From Botrytis cinerea B05.10 (Eukaryota > Ascomycota > Leotiomycetes > Helotiales > Sclerotiniaceae): a stretch of DNA of 64,000 bases. The notes beneath the pieces were generated by a model that worked only from the letters and a program-made list of their open reading frames with translations, was not told where the DNA came from and did no database searches. Shown one piece after another: positions 36,795 to 48,379 of this stretch (positions are counted from its first letter, which is position 1; each line of letters starts with the position of its first letter). The DNA lies in contig NC_037310.1 of the NCBI RefSeq assembly GCF_000143535.2, positions 3,224,001 to 3,288,000 of the forward strand, read 5' to 3'. Position numbers and translations under genes: made by a program.

Positions 36795-38049
36795 ATGCCT
36801 TCTCCGACGTTCGGCTGTACAGAGGTACCTGTAGTTATTAAATGGGCTGATACTGAACAACACAACTATATTGGCACACGAATTCAAAATCTCCGAATGA
36901 ATATACACCTCGGCACGCAGACAAGTCCCAAGTTGCTGTTTTGGTTTAGTGTAACAGTTGTAGTTGCAGCGAGCCCCGATTCCTCTAATACACGTACAAA
37001 AACTCTCTACTTCGTTATCCCAGCTAGTTTACTTGGTCATAACGAGAATGATGCATGTCTCTCCTTGGAGACTCCAAACTCGGATTGTTCTCCCGATACT
37101 AGCACTGCTATACGAGAGGCTGGCATATGTTCCGATTATACCTCTGTTTCCCGTATATGCTTTCAGCTCCCCAATCCCGGCACGGTGTTTATGCCTCCTA
37201 TTGAGAGGCATGCCTTCACCCCTGCGTCGGACAATGTTCTACAACTATTGGTTAGCATGCAGTCTCTTTCCCAGGCCAAACAATTCTGGGTATATACATC
37301 GCTCGAAGGATCGCTTCTTACAAATATCTGGCAAAGGATCGATCGAATACGCAAGGGAACCTTTACCGGTGACTTTACAACTCTGAGTGTGTATAAACAT
37401 GGAATGGTATGTGACAAGTGGACGAATTTCAATCGGTTTGTTAGAGAGGGGAAATCGGCGAAACATAAAAGCACTCTTCATGGCGTAAAGCATAACTCGG
37501 ATGCTCCACCACTATATACTAGTGGAGTCTCTAGCAGAAATTTGTCTTCCGATGATCTCGACCAACAGCTTGTGGATACCGAAAGCGATGAAGAATTGCC
37601 TACAGAGCGGAAGCGCAAATACAGCAAGATATCTTCCGGTACTACAACATTAGGCGACTCTAAGAATATTACCGGTTCTAGTATACTTAAATCTAGTAAG
37701 CGATTCCTATTGTACCTCCTTTTTTCGCTCAAGATTTCTCAAGCACTACTAACTATGTCACCTAGATAAATCCTACGCAGATCATCAAAGCTCTAGAGTT
37801 CGGTTCGTCGAGCCTACTAGCGAAGTTCCGGGCTACCTTGAAAAGCAATTGGCTGCCTTCATACGTTGGGTATTAGAGATCGACTTATACTTAGAGAAGG
37901 ATTGTGAACAGGTCTTCTCGGATCTTGGCGGGGCAGTATCTTGTGGGGATTTAACCAAATTCAACGAAATAAAGACCGATTGTATGGCGAATATTTATAT
38001 CACATATGTCAAGAGGGGATCTAAATGGGTTTTGAGGAATACTATCTGA
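36795..38049 (+). CDS. Unrecognised two-exon gene downstream of a minisatellite
   Basis: Exons 36795-37695 and 37766-38049, joined by a 70-nt intron (GTAAGC donor, CTAAC branch point, CACCTAG acceptor), give a 394-aa protein; translation without splicing would end at a stop in the intron. No signal peptide. The first 250 residues are mixed and globular in look, with a hydrophobic stretch around LLFWFSVTVVVAAS (residues 47-60). A Ser/Asp/Glu-rich linker (about 245-285) follows, then a compact C-terminal part with an amphipathic run KQLAAFIRWVLEIDLYLEKDCEQVFSDLG ... WVLRNTI. I recognise no family. The good splice signals and coherent C-terminus support a real gene, probably lineage-restricted, lying 260 bp from a tandem repeat array. 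Confidence 0.6.
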
Positions 38050-39335
38050 AAAGAGACATACATTTCCAGAACTCTATTTTGAGCTATAGTTGTGACATTT
38101 TTGATACGGATAACAATAATTTCACCCTTCACCTTCCACCTTGGCTACTTTCTCTACGTTATATCCTCAAACTGTATAGACTGGCATTGTACTACTTGGG
38201 CTAAGCGGGGGGGGCATTTAACCATACATAGTCACATGGACTGGCTGCACAGGCCATATATCACGTTTAATGGTATCTATCCTCAAAATTCCACTTTTGA
38301 TGTTCAAATATTGCACTGTCTGTATACGGCCGTTTGTATGTGCTACAGCCTATGCGTTTTACAGGCCTTCAAACGCAGTGTCGTTCGTTCGAGAATGCCC
38401 TCAAACAGCGCTAGTCTGCATGGTTTCCACTACTGATAATTATTGTCCTATATTCAAGCTACCCCTCCTCCGAGAAAAATGGGCCAGGTTATCGTGGGAT
38501 ACAATACTTTGCCGCGCATATTAATAAGGCCCGGCTACTTCTGCTACCCCGTCAATCTCCTACGCGTCAACCATTTGTAGTGTCCTTGGAAATAACTATA
38601 ATTGATAATAATCTGTATACTATTTTACACGACTTATTACAGCTGACAGTTCGGAGGCCCGCTAACGAGCTGCTCGAGCTGCTGAGGCAACACGAGACCC
38701 CTGGTAGAAATCGCTCCGCCAGAGACTTGTAGCGGCTTGCATCCTCGCGTTTCTAAAGCTGTTTCTTCAAATCCCCGTCCACGGCAGCGACGATGTGTTA
38801 CATGGAAGCAGATTATTCTAATGGATCCAGCTGGTATGTTACATTCAAATTAGCCCTAATCTTGAAAATGATCGCAAATGAATCCCATAGCCATAGCCAG
38901 TCGCCGAATGACAATGAAATTAAGATCAATTAGACCATTTGATAGCAAATAGTACTCAAGTGGCTCTTTAGACTGGCATTCATTAGAGGCGGGTTTGGAC
39001 ATCTTCACCAACATTTTGATGCGCCCTTTGACCATTAGAGCATTTTTCATTTATTCTTCAATTAGCCATTGGTAAGTTTTGTTGGCTTTGTAAGTGTTGA
39101 AGTGCAGGAAATAAAGTTAAAGGTCGAAGGACATTCCCTACTCGGCCTCAAACCATATTAGCCACCGCCAACATTCAAACAAACAAACACTTCCCTCATT
39201 CTTTTAAATCTCAAACGTATGTTGGTAGATCTCATCTCTTGGATTTTCTTCGAGTAACGTTTTAGTATATCTCAAGCTTTCTATTACTTAATACTGTTCA
39301 ATACTGTTCAACACTGTTCATAAAACATTTAGCTA
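38050..39335. other. Gene-poor spacer
   Basis: Left part follows the unrecognised gene. A patch at 38640-38730 can be read in frame as a Leu/Arg-rich peptide (about LTVRRPANELLELLRQHETP) ending in TAG and may be the tail of a decayed element. Right part is the promoter of the next gene. Confidence 0.35.
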
Positions 39336-40187
39336 ATGGCATCATCCCAAGCGGCAATTATATATGATGTATGGACTTTTCATTCTATCCTTGCAGACAC
39401 TGGAATCTCACAAGCTGGAGTAATTGTAGTTTACGAAGGCGGAAAAACAGTGGAAAATGACTATCATCTTTGTGTCTATCATACATCTCGGGACCTTTCA
39501 GGAAGGCACAATTCCTACAAGCAATCACTACAACGTTCACTAGGTGGAAATATGACCTATAAAGGTAAAATCTTCGGAGACGACAAGCTACCATTTGACG
39601 CAATTTGTCGGGGCGTGGAGCCAATGGCGAAGAACCTAGGTGTACCATTGAATAGCGCCGCTGACTGGATTGAAACATGGGAGGACTATATGAGCCGTGC
39701 AAATATCGCGCATATTCTTTTCGACAGACCTGAAAAGCGTCCTATTGATTTTGCCAATTCTGATGCTCATTCACAATCGCGGAATGATGATCCACCAGCA
39801 TATTTTTTCGAATCCGTTGATTGGGGCAACATTGCACATAAGCCACGAAGAAGTGATGTGCTGGATCAGAACGGCTATGGAAAATCTCGGAGTTCTAACA
39901 TGGAACCACATCATAAGTACTATGCTCGGCAGCGATATGTATCTAGAGATTTGGACTCTTCTGATGATGATTCGGACTACAGTGGGGAAGAGGAGGAATT
40001 CCATGGATCCCGATCAGCAAGACATTCTCGCTTACCTAGAGGGTACAGATCAGACGATGAGCCAAGTGAGAAGCCTGAGAATAAGAAGTTAAAGTATGCT
40101 GGTGTAATTGCTGAGACTGTCACTGCTAATGCCGTAGGAGACGTGTTTGGGTTGATATTTGAGTCTGTTATTGGGGCTATCTTGTAG
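39336..40187 (+). CDS. Uncharacterised protein, member of a local paralogous pair (A)
   Basis: Intronless, 283 aa, with the start at the first ATG after a promoter containing ACTGTTCA repeats. The N-terminal domain (about 1-130) has alternating hydrophobic strands: YDVWTFHSILADTGISQAGVIVVY, DYHLCVYHTSRD, GGNMTYKGKIFG, LPFDAICRGVEP and ADWIETWEDYM. The middle is polar; about residues 205-220 form an acidic tract (DSSDDDSDYSGEEEE), followed by a Ser/Arg/Lys region and a hydrophobic C-terminal segment (AGVIAETVTANAVGDVFGLIFESVIGAIL) that could contact membrane or pack internally. No known family was recognised. The convergent gene at 40478-41266 shares the order and spacing of its N-terminal motifs. 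Confidence 0.75.
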   Translation: MASSQAAIIYDVWTFHSILADTGISQAGVIVVYEGGKTVENDYHLCVYHTSRDLSGRHNSYKQSLQRSLGGNMTYKGKIFGDDKLPFDAICRGVEPMAKNLGVPLNSAADWIETWEDYMSRANIAHILFDRPEKRPIDFANSDAHSQSRNDDPPAYFFESVDWGNIAHKPRRSDVLDQNGYGKSRSSNMEPHHKYYARQRYVSRDLDSSDDDSDYSGEEEEFHGSRSARHSRLPRGYRSDDEPSEKPENKKLKYAGVIAETVTANAVGDVFGLIFESVIGAIL

Positions 40188-40477
40188 AAAATCGATAGCA
40201 AATACTTTGTAATTCTAGTTCTTATAGCATTGTCGTATACAGCACAAAATAGTTCTTCTTTTCGCCCCAATATCTATCTACATGCATCCCTGGCTCGGAG
40301 CCAGAGCAAGGGATTCTTCATATATACTATATACATTGAAGTATTCGAGCATTCTGAACCTTTCTAAAAACACTCAAGAATTCGCGCAAGGACTAGAAAG
40401 TACCGCTCCACAACTTCTGAATCATCTATTGCGGCAAGTAAAGTTAGCAACACTTGCCACAATTCACTTTGATATCT

Positions 40478-41266
40478 TCATGAGGAAGCACAAACCTTTG
40501 AATTGGGATTCTCATCTTCTCCTCGATCATCTCTGGCTCTCCCAGGGCGTAGAACTTGTCGTCGTCTTCTGCGTCGAAATCCGCTGGCAGTATTCCTGTT
40601 CACACGTCCACCCCTATCTTTTTGTCTTTCTCCCCCCTCGCGCACCCTTACCTCACATCCCAACCTTGTTCTTAACCTTCCTAACATCATAGAATCGCAT
40701 ACCCCTGGGCGCTCTGTCTCTCTTCTTCTCCTTCTCCTTCTAGATTCCCTTTCTTGCTGCCTCTCCTTCCTCCTCTCCCTCTCTCTACCTAAATTTCTAT
40801 CTCTATACTCTGTGAGAACACTTTCCACCCAAATTCCCTCTCGAGCCAAATCCAAAAACAACATCTTCGTCCATTCTGCTGGCCTTTTCAACAATTCTCT
40901 TTCTTCAGCACTACAATGGCGTGAGGTTATTGAAGCGCATATCTGGAGATAGAGAGGTAGGGAAGAGGCAAGAATGTTACCTTGCCAACTAGATTTACCC
41001 CCAATGGAGCTAGGTAGGGAAGATCCAGATGCAGACGGGACCGGGGACGAAGAGTTGTGCGTTGTGTGAAAAATATATGGGATCGGGAATTGGTTTGAGG
41101 AGGATAGCGGGGATTCTAACGTGCATGTAGACATGGGTATGGGTGAGGATGAGGAGGGATATGGAACGATGAGAACGCCTTCTTGAATGATTCCCGTCTC
41201 TCCATATGCAACCCAAATCTCAAAGACTTGTAATTTCTTTTCGCTTCCCATGTTTCTTATTCCCAT
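40478..41266 (-). CDS. Uncharacterised protein, member of a local paralogous pair (B)
   Basis: Intronless, about 262 aa from the ATG opening MGIRNMGSEKK; the ATG five codons later (41251) is equally possible, and a longer frame upstream to 41431 looks non-coding. The N-terminal part repeats the motif order of gene A: FEIWVAYGETGIIQEGVLIVPY, IPYIFHTTHN, GGKSSWQGNILA, LPLYLQICASITS and PAEWTKMLF. A Ser/Pro-rich insert separates the first two blocks. The C-terminal third is extremely Arg/Glu-rich (RERERRKERQQERESRRRRRR), probably a helical or RNA-binding-like tail. Function unknown. The coding strand is preferred over the antisense C/T-rich ORF at 40503-40952 because of these motif matches. Confidence 0.55.
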   Translation of the reverse strand: MGIRNMGSEKKLQVFEIWVAYGETGIIQEGVLIVPYPSSSSPIPMSTCTLESPLSSSNQFPIPYIFHTTHNSSSPVPSASGSSLPSSIGGKSSWQGNILASSLPLYLQICASITSRHCSAEERELLKRPAEWTKMLFLDLAREGIWVESVLTEYRDRNLGRERERRKERQQERESRRRRRRRETERPGVCDSMMLGRLRTRLGCEVRVREGGERQKDRGGRVNRNTASGFRRRRRRQVLRPGRARDDRGEDENPNSKVCASS

Positions 41267-44200
41267 CTTTCCTATAACTGTATGACTTTTCGATAAAGAG
41301 TTCAGAATGTGTATCTCCAATACAATGAAACGATGCGGAATACAGTGATGAAAGTAGTAGCAGATTGCCAATGCTCTTTGAACACAAGTACAGGCTTCTC
41401 TCTGAACCATATATAATGATTCCCAAAGCATTCAGATGAGTATCCACAAACCTCGCACTTGTTCACACGTAAGCAGTCTAACTCTCCTTTTCCAAGCCCT
41501 CCCCACAGCTTATCATTCAGAAATTCATCGACCAGGCATCATGAAATACCGAAACATAAAGATTCCGAGGCAGCTAAATTACCATGCGCGCGCGTACGAC
41601 ATCTCACCTCATCGCATCTCGATTCTTCTCAAAACATCCGTATGAACCGAGTCCCCGAAATCAGTTCAGAGTGGAGATGTAGGTCTGTGGCCCTGTGGGG
41701 CACTAACGATAGAGCCCAATATACCCTGAAGTATCCATTATTTAGAGTATAGTGCGCAGTCTTACAGTAAGCGGGGATGTCAAAACCCCTGAAAAGTCAG
41801 AGCTTAAGAACCCGAGAATATTAATTGCCTGTCCTGTCCTTCCGTAAGCACAAGATTCTTTTCCAGCCGATGAAGTAATAGGGGTGAATGTTTCATGTTT
41901 GAAGCTTGAAATTGATGTCTGTGATTCATGTCCGGTACTTTTCAAAGAGCGATAGAGGGACGAGTGAAGATAGGAAACATTTGGCAAGTACCTGCTAGCT
42001 ATAGGTACGTACACCATCCTCGTAGGTCGATCTGGTTTCTACAACATATATTGAGGTGTGTTCTTATCAGTGCGAGACCATTGTCACATGACGCTTTAGC
42101 CCCACTTGGTAAACATTTGCCAAATTAGCGGGACACGTCTGCTAAGTTCGCACCTGATTCTTCATCCTACACTTCCAAGCCCCGCGTCAACCAAGTTACG
42201 ATTATCATCCTTCACAGTTCCAAGCAGGCCGCGATTATAACAAGCTGCAATCATTCCTTTTCTTATGCTTTATTCTGTAGCCTGATTCTGTGTCAAGCAA
42301 GAAATTTGACGCACGGGCTTTCTGACAGTCTTCTGTCTTCCTTCAAGGCTGATCGACGAGAGCACCACGGAGCTTTCTGGAATCGCAGTGTTGGGATTCA
42401 ATAGAAAGTTGTCTTTGTTTTTGGATGAAAGTTGGATCAAGTGGTTCTGATCTTTTTGCTCCGTTGTCGCCGTCGCAAACTTGGCGGATGTTGCTGATGT
42501 TCATATGGTATCCAATCACTCGAACTGGCAAATTGAGCCAAGCTTCCAGTGACTTAAAGAGATACGAAATGAGATTCAGTATTCAAACGCAGTTGAATCA
42601 TTCGATTGGATCCGAAAATCAAAGCTTTTGATTGCTAGACTGCAGTCCAGTCCACTGGAAATTCCAGACAGTCGAATCCATATTCAATCACTTGTTAAAG
42701 CCCATCACCCTTTTAGCACTATTTTCATCTTGCGCAAAGCTTTCCTTGCTCACTTCCAATTTACTGCCATAGAAACGTGTTCGATTTTTGCCATGTTCAT
42801 ACTTTCTTTGCGGGATACCCTCGGTCTTATTCACCACCGTGTCGGGAAGCTACATCCTTTCATTCAAGGGTGGTCGTAATGGGCCGCTGTTATGCTTCTT
42901 TCTGATCACTGCAATTGCGTCAAGCATAACCAGGGACCACGAATACCTGCTCCATCAGAATTTCTATGGTTTTGGTTCTCTTGGGGTTACCTAGGTGCTT
43001 TTTCGAGTCCACTTTAACTTTGGGCCATTACTTTAGAATATTCGGCGACAATCCTATGTCATTCTAACATTAAATTTCGCTCCCTTTAAAGTGATTTTTG
43101 TTCGACACCCAAGGCAAAAATAGCTCCACCTTTTCTAATTCGTTACGGTTGAATACAAGCAGCACTTTCGGCTTGCTTTATGCCCATGGTTTGAATACGG
43201 CATCGTTCGATCAGAAGGAAAGAGTTTCCTGAGTCGACGACAACGAAGTCGTCTGCGTTGTTGATTTGAAGTCCTCAGCTCATAAACCTGTCTACACGCG
43301 GTGGCTGATAGATAGGGACACATGTTTCAATGGTTCATCTCGGCCTCTCCTTCATCGTTGTACAAATTCTATTTCGACGCATTGCAAAAATACCTAGAAA
43401 TGAACAAAAAACACTGCGAAGTATACGGTAGTGAATTTTTGAATCACATGAACTTACTAGCTCAGCTGCCGAGTCATTTCAACTGCTCATACTATCTAGT
43501 GCCTCAATCTCTTATGCAGTGATTTCAATTCGTGATTCACACGGTTGGTACCGAGACACGGCGACTTTCCGGCCTTACATCGGTGCCAGGATGTCCAAGT
43601 AATACCAGATGACCATGCGAGCCCATCTTACTGGAATGCGGGGTGCAGGCTGGATAAATATACATTATATGCCATGTGGCTTCAGAGGCTTATCCGCTTC
43701 TTTGGTTTGTGGAGTAAAAGTCTATGTAGCCCCCAGTTGTACGGGTTTGAGAATGTCAGAACAAACAAAACAACCAATCATACCATTTGATATATACATA
43801 CGCATGGAAAGTTGGTGAGATATTGGATCGGCATTTGATTCAGGCTGTTTATTACCTATGTATTTACTCATACATTTACATTAAATTCTATATGAAACCG
43901 ACGAAAGCCCGTCTGCGCCATTACTTGTTGTCTTATTTACCACGGCGTGGTCTTTGGTTACACATACTTTCAAATGCAACATAAGTTTGGCACCACAAAT
44001 GAGCTTCTAATATGTTCGTCTGACCACCTAGACCCTCAAAATTGGAACATCACACAAATATGTCATTTCTTATTTCTTACCCATGGGCTCAAATATGCCG
44101 AAAGGAAACTTCGATTCCGAATAATCTGATTCGACAGTGCGTACTGCCTAGAGACTAAGAAGAAAGTGCCGTGGTTCCTGATTCACTCCAACATGGAATG

Positions 44201-44426
44201 TTCGCTCCGATTAGATTTGCGCTCGTATGATATTATGACAATTTCAAAGAATCATTTTAGTTTAAAATCAGGTGAAATCCGGGGAAATTTGTGGAGATTA
44301 AGGACTACTGTTCTCACCTGCTGGTCTCTTTATATTAAGACAGAAGACTTGAGCTTAGGATCCTCATCCTTCGACTTCGAACCTCCAAACAATACTGACG
44401 ATCAACTGTCAAGTCCAGTCTTCAAC
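41267..44426. other. 3.2-kb gene-free region
   Basis: Left end is the promoter of gene B and right end that of the GH128 enzyme gene. Many short ORFs on both strands, none with motifs. An in-frame extension of the enzyme ORF upstream to 44166 is not counted, because the signal peptide starts at 44427. Confidence 0.45.
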
Positions 44427-45872
44427 ATGCTTTTCGTTCAAGCAATCTTCGTTGTTACATCTGCTCTCACAGCAAATTGCATGACAATTAAATCTCAAGA
44501 TGTGCAAACCAATATTGAGAAGAGACAGAGCTGGACATCCATCGGCTGCTATACCGACAATGTTTCTGGTCGTGGTCTGACTACCGGCGTATCAGTATCT
44601 GGGGCCATGACAAATGAAGGTTGTCAAGCCTCTTGTTCAGCAGCTGGTTTTTCGTACGCTGGTACTGAGTATGGAGGAGAATGCTGTGAGTTACTTACCT
44701 ACCCTACCCATCCCCATCCTTCCTCAGCACTCTCCCACGCTTGCTAATACATCTATGAACAGGGTGCGGCAACTCTATCATCAATGGAAATGTACCTGCT
44801 GCAGATGGTTGCAATATGGCCTGCAAGGGTAATAATGCAGAGATATGCGGTGGTCCAAATCGTCTTACTGCATTCCAGAGTGGTGGCGGATCTAGCACAA
44901 CTCCACCTAACACCTCCAATCCAAGCAAATCTGGAAAACGTGGTATAACATACGATTCTAACAATGTCCATGGCGATTCGACATATGGAAATATGCTCAA
45001 GGGATATAGTAAGATTACTTGGGGTTACGATTGGGGATTCAAGAGTAATGGTTTGGATTCAAGTATTGAATTGTGAGTTTCTCTCTCGCTCTCCCCCCCC
45101 CCCCTTCCTTTTGGTTCAACCCACCCCTTCATGATGAGTAAATACTCAACATATAACTAACATAACTCTTAGCGTCCCAATGCTTTGGGGCCTCCCCAAG
45201 ATTTTGGATCAAAACTGGGTTTCAGCCGTTCAAACCGCAAAAAATATCCTCGGTTTCAACGAGCCAGATCTTACCTACGAACAATCTTCCAACATGCTTC
45301 CCGAAGCCGCAGCCGCTGGATACAAATCCTACATTGAGCAATTCAAAGGACAGGTCCGCATTGGTGGTCCAGGTGTCTTATGGAACAACTGGAACAGCGT
45401 AAGATTCTCATTCATTCTTCCCAATCCGTTCAAATTTTCCCACCACTCCACCCTCTCACTTCCCCTCATGATATCTCACTAACTCCCCCCTAAACAGTGG
45501 TCCTCAGGCGGCTCCTACAACTCGCGCATCTGGACGCAATATTTCCTCGGAAACTGCACCAACTGCCACATCGACTTCGCCGCCATCCACTACTACCAAG
45601 ACTGCGAGCCAAGCTCGGGACAATCCGGCTCCGACTGGTTCATGGCCAACGTGACCAACGCCCACGAAACCCTACACCTACCCATCTGGATCACGGAATT
45701 CCAATGCTACGGCTCGGATCAGCAGCAGGCGGATTTCTTGAAGAAGGTCTTGCCTTGGTTGGATGCACAGGATTATGTTGAGAGATACTCGTATTTTGGC
45801 GTTTTCCCCGGCTTCTTGCTGGATGCGGCGGGGACCGCGTTGAGTTTGGCGGGGCAGGTGTATGTTAGTTAG
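44427..45872 (+). CDS. Secreted WSC-domain GH128 family glucanase-like protein
   Basis: Four exons (44427-44685, 44763-45072, 45173-45398, 45498-45872) give 389 aa. The start is the ATG of MLFVQAIFVVTSALTAN, a clear signal peptide, followed by a Lys-Arg site (EKR). Residues about 35-125 form a WSC domain, a Cys-rich carbohydrate-binding module (SIGCYTD...CQASCSAAGFSYAGTEYGGECWCGNS...CNMACKGNNAEICGG). A short Ser/Thr/Pro linker follows. Residues about 146-389 are the GH128 (Glyco_hydro_cc, Asl1-like) catalytic domain, with the likely acid/base Glu220 in GFNEPD and nucleophile Glu332 in ITEFQCYG. GH128 enzymes act on beta-1,3-glucan, so a role in remodelling the fungal's own wall or degrading other glucans is probable. 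Intron 2 contains a poly-C tract near 45093-45104. Confidence 0.93.
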
Positions 45873-46609
45873 AGAGTTAGTGGGTTGATTGGATTTGCTT
45901 AGATGGTTTTTGGGGGTGGGGGTTGCTCATGGTGTGTGGTGTTTTGCTTTTGGGGGCGGGGGGCGGGGTTTCATTGTTTCTGTGAGGGTGCAGGCGCCTT
46001 GAGATAGAGATGATTTGTTGCTCGATGGAGGGAACGATCAAATGAAGAATTTAAGCTATGAATAATTTGAAGATGTTTGAGACGAAACGTGAATAGTTTG
46101 GATATTCTTCTGTTAAGCCATTCCATCCCAAGCTTGAGATGGCTTGAAGAAATTCACCCAGTAGATCAAACTCAGAATCTACAAATTCGAAAACCTATAT
46201 GACTATTTTAAGAAGGAAAAAAAAATCTCATTGTATAATTATACAAATCCATAGGAAAATGTGAAAGTGTGCAAGCAGCTATGTAAAGAATTATAGTATG
46301 ATAAGAGGCTAGCGCATGATATATTGATCATATTTGCTCCCTCTCTCCTATCTCTCGTACGTGTGCAATTTCCTAACCCATATTCATCACCGACTCCTGG
46401 GGAACAGGAGCAAGAAACATATCGCAAAACAATTATAACTCCTTCTCAGATACTCCGCGCCCAAAGTCTTATTTGATCTCTTCGTGATATCATTAATTCA
46501 TGTAATGGCTTTACACATTTACATTTCCGTTACTATATCCGACTCCTCTGCCTACTATTCTCGTACCATGCCGTGCTATGCCATGCTACTGCATGAAAGA
46601 AACCTCGAC
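45873..46609. other. Convergent 3' spacer
   Basis: 3' flanks of the GH128 gene and of the membrane protein gene. A G/T-rich patch at 45900-45970; no coding signal. Confidence 0.55.
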
Positions 46610-48379
46610 TCAATATCCACTATCCCAAATATCCTCTTCACTCTTGATCATTTCCACAACCGGTGTCTTGGGCATGGCTCTCTTCATCTTCTTTCTATCC
46701 TCCTTGGTTACTAATCGCGGGGTAATCGGCATCATAGGTGTAAATGGTTGGTAAGGACTGTATGGTACCGTGCCTCCGCTAAAAGGTGTTTTGAGACCTC
46801 CCGTTCTGAGGCCTCCGGTTTTCTGTCCATTATCCCGAGGAACGCGTTCGAGAATGGTGGTTTTGGTGGGGAGGTTTGGAGAGAGCATATTTTGTTGAAA
46901 TTGCTCACGAAAGGGAAGAGAGCGGGTTGGTGCCGAGGAGGTGTTGCTTGCGGTTTGGTAAGTAGAGGTAGAGCCGATAGCTGTGGATGATGAGGGGGAA
47001 TCGGGAGAGGCAGAAGAACCATTCGAGGTTTGAGGTTTATGGAGGAGAGAGTTTTTGGAAGGAGCGGCTCGAAGAGGTCGGGAAAACATGGTTTTGGTGC
47101 GTTCTTCTGCTGATTGAGGAGAGGCGGTATTTGGTTCAGATTTGAGGGAAATTTGGAGATTGCGGGTATTAAGGGAAGGAAGTTTTTGTTGAGGAGATAC
47201 GGGCGATATTGTGTCGAGGGTTTCTGCTATACTGCGAGTAGGTGATTCACTATTAGATGATGTGTAGCCATACGGGGCTTGATTTCTTGGAATTGGTGGC
47301 GGGGCTCTATGCACGTATCCTCGTGGTGTTAGAGGCTCTTCATCCGATGCGGCATGGGAAAAAGTGGTTGAGTGTGGCGTTGCTATTGGAGATGAGATTC
47401 GTAAACCCCGAATCCCCTTTCTTCGTGGAGATTTAGGTGATTTGGGTACAGATCTAGGAGAGGTAAGAGCTGAAATTATGGAGGATGCCCGAGAATGGGT
47501 CTTGGTTGATTTATCGTCGTTGGTATTGATTTCCGAAGGCTTATGTTTCGCAAGTTTCCTTGATGACGGTTGTACTTGATGATGTGGTGCTACCTCAGAT
47601 ACTCCTCCAGGGACCTTGGGAGGTGGCATGTTTCTTACATCCATTCCTGCAGCCTTTGCTTCCTCTTGCTCCATCACATGAGCGTACAGATCCTCTAGAT
47701 TTCGATTCATCATTTCTCGATCAGCTTCAACGATCTTATTATCAATGCTAGGCTGACTTTGATGTGAATATATGCTTTGTTGTATACTGTGATGCCTTTG
47801 AGTAGGGTAGATGTAAGGATTTGGGTACGATTCCTGTATTGAAGGGAAAACAAAAGCGTTTGGGTCGGGATTGATTGCTGGAGCGAAGTACTTTCTATCT
47901 GGAGATGGCCAGGAAAAGTTCCGAAGGTTTGACGGAGAAATTGGAGTTGGACCTGATGATCCAGTATAAACGCCGGCGAACGTTGAGTCGACCAATTCCA
48001 CCTCCAAGGCTCTAGCTTCTAATTCAACTTGTCTTCGTAATCTTTTCCCAAGTGCAATTATAAGGATTCCCACGATACAAAGAGAAAATAGATATGCACC
48101 TATGATACCACCAATCTGAGCTGGTAAAAGTGCTTTGTTGCGTGAAGCTCCGGCTGAGAGAGGTGGACCGTCTTCTGGTGGTGGTGCTGGTGACCAATCT
48201 ATCCCCAATGGATTACTTCGAGAAAGTTTTCTTGCTGATACTGGATTCGCAAATACCTTGATAGGCAAAAGAGCGAAAGCCGAGAAGATGTAAAGAAAGG
48301 ACGACAATGAAGCGGATGTCGGGCAAATCAAAAGAATGGACGATGGTATATTGATACGATCTGATTCACCTCGAAGCAT
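46610..48379 (-). CDS. Single-pass membrane protein with long Ser/Pro-rich tail
   Basis: Intronless, 589 aa. A hydrophobic N-terminus (about residues 14-44, SILLICPTSASLSSFLYIFSAFALLPIKVF) resembles a signal sequence or anchor. A short Pro-rich stretch (PAPPPEDGPP) follows, then a transmembrane helix at about 88-108 (IGGIIGAYLFSLCIVGILIIAL) with a stop-transfer KRLRR. The remaining 480 residues are rich in Ser, Pro and Thr, predicted disordered and cytoplasmic, with many SP/TP sites (SPRSVPKSPKSPRRKG). The C-terminus is acidic (EMIKSEEDIWDSGY). This plan is common among conserved fungal membrane proteins of unknown role. I assign no function. Confidence 0.85.
   Translation of the reverse strand: MLRGESDRINIPSSILLICPTSASLSSFLYIFSAFALLPIKVFANPVSARKLSRSNPLGIDWSPAPPPEDGPPLSAGASRNKALLPAQIGGIIGAYLFSLCIVGILIIALGKRLRRQVELEARALEVELVDSTFAGVYTGSSGPTPISPSNLRNFSWPSPDRKYFAPAINPDPNAFVFPSIQESYPNPYIYPTQRHHSIQQSIYSHQSQPSIDNKIVEADREMMNRNLEDLYAHVMEQEEAKAAGMDVRNMPPPKVPGGVSEVAPHHQVQPSSRKLAKHKPSEINTNDDKSTKTHSRASSIISALTSPRSVPKSPKSPRRKGIRGLRISSPIATPHSTTFSHAASDEEPLTPRGYVHRAPPPIPRNQAPYGYTSSNSESPTRSIAETLDTISPVSPQQKLPSLNTRNLQISLKSEPNTASPQSAEERTKTMFSRPLRAAPSKNSLLHKPQTSNGSSASPDSPSSSTAIGSTSTYQTASNTSSAPTRSLPFREQFQQNMLSPNLPTKTTILERVPRDNGQKTGGLRTGGLKTPFSGGTVPYSPYQPFTPMMPITPRLVTKEDRKKMKRAMPKTPVVEMIKSEEDIWDSGY

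Noticed and set aside
38790..38810. CCACGGCAGCG as a further hairpin-element copy
   Set aside because: Only about 10 bases match the core; too short to separate from chance.
40503..40952. Plus-strand ORF of 149 aa rich in Ser/Leu/Pro
   Set aside because: It is the antisense shadow of the Arg-rich tail of gene B, and its composition follows from that.
41267..41431. Upstream extension of gene B (MLWESLYM...)
   Set aside because: The sequence matches neither paralogue A nor a signal peptide; the later ATG aligns with the start of the shared domain.
44166..44426. Upstream extension of the GH128 ORF
   Set aside because: The in-frame sequence before 44427 looks non-coding, and the signal peptide starts at MLFVQAIF.
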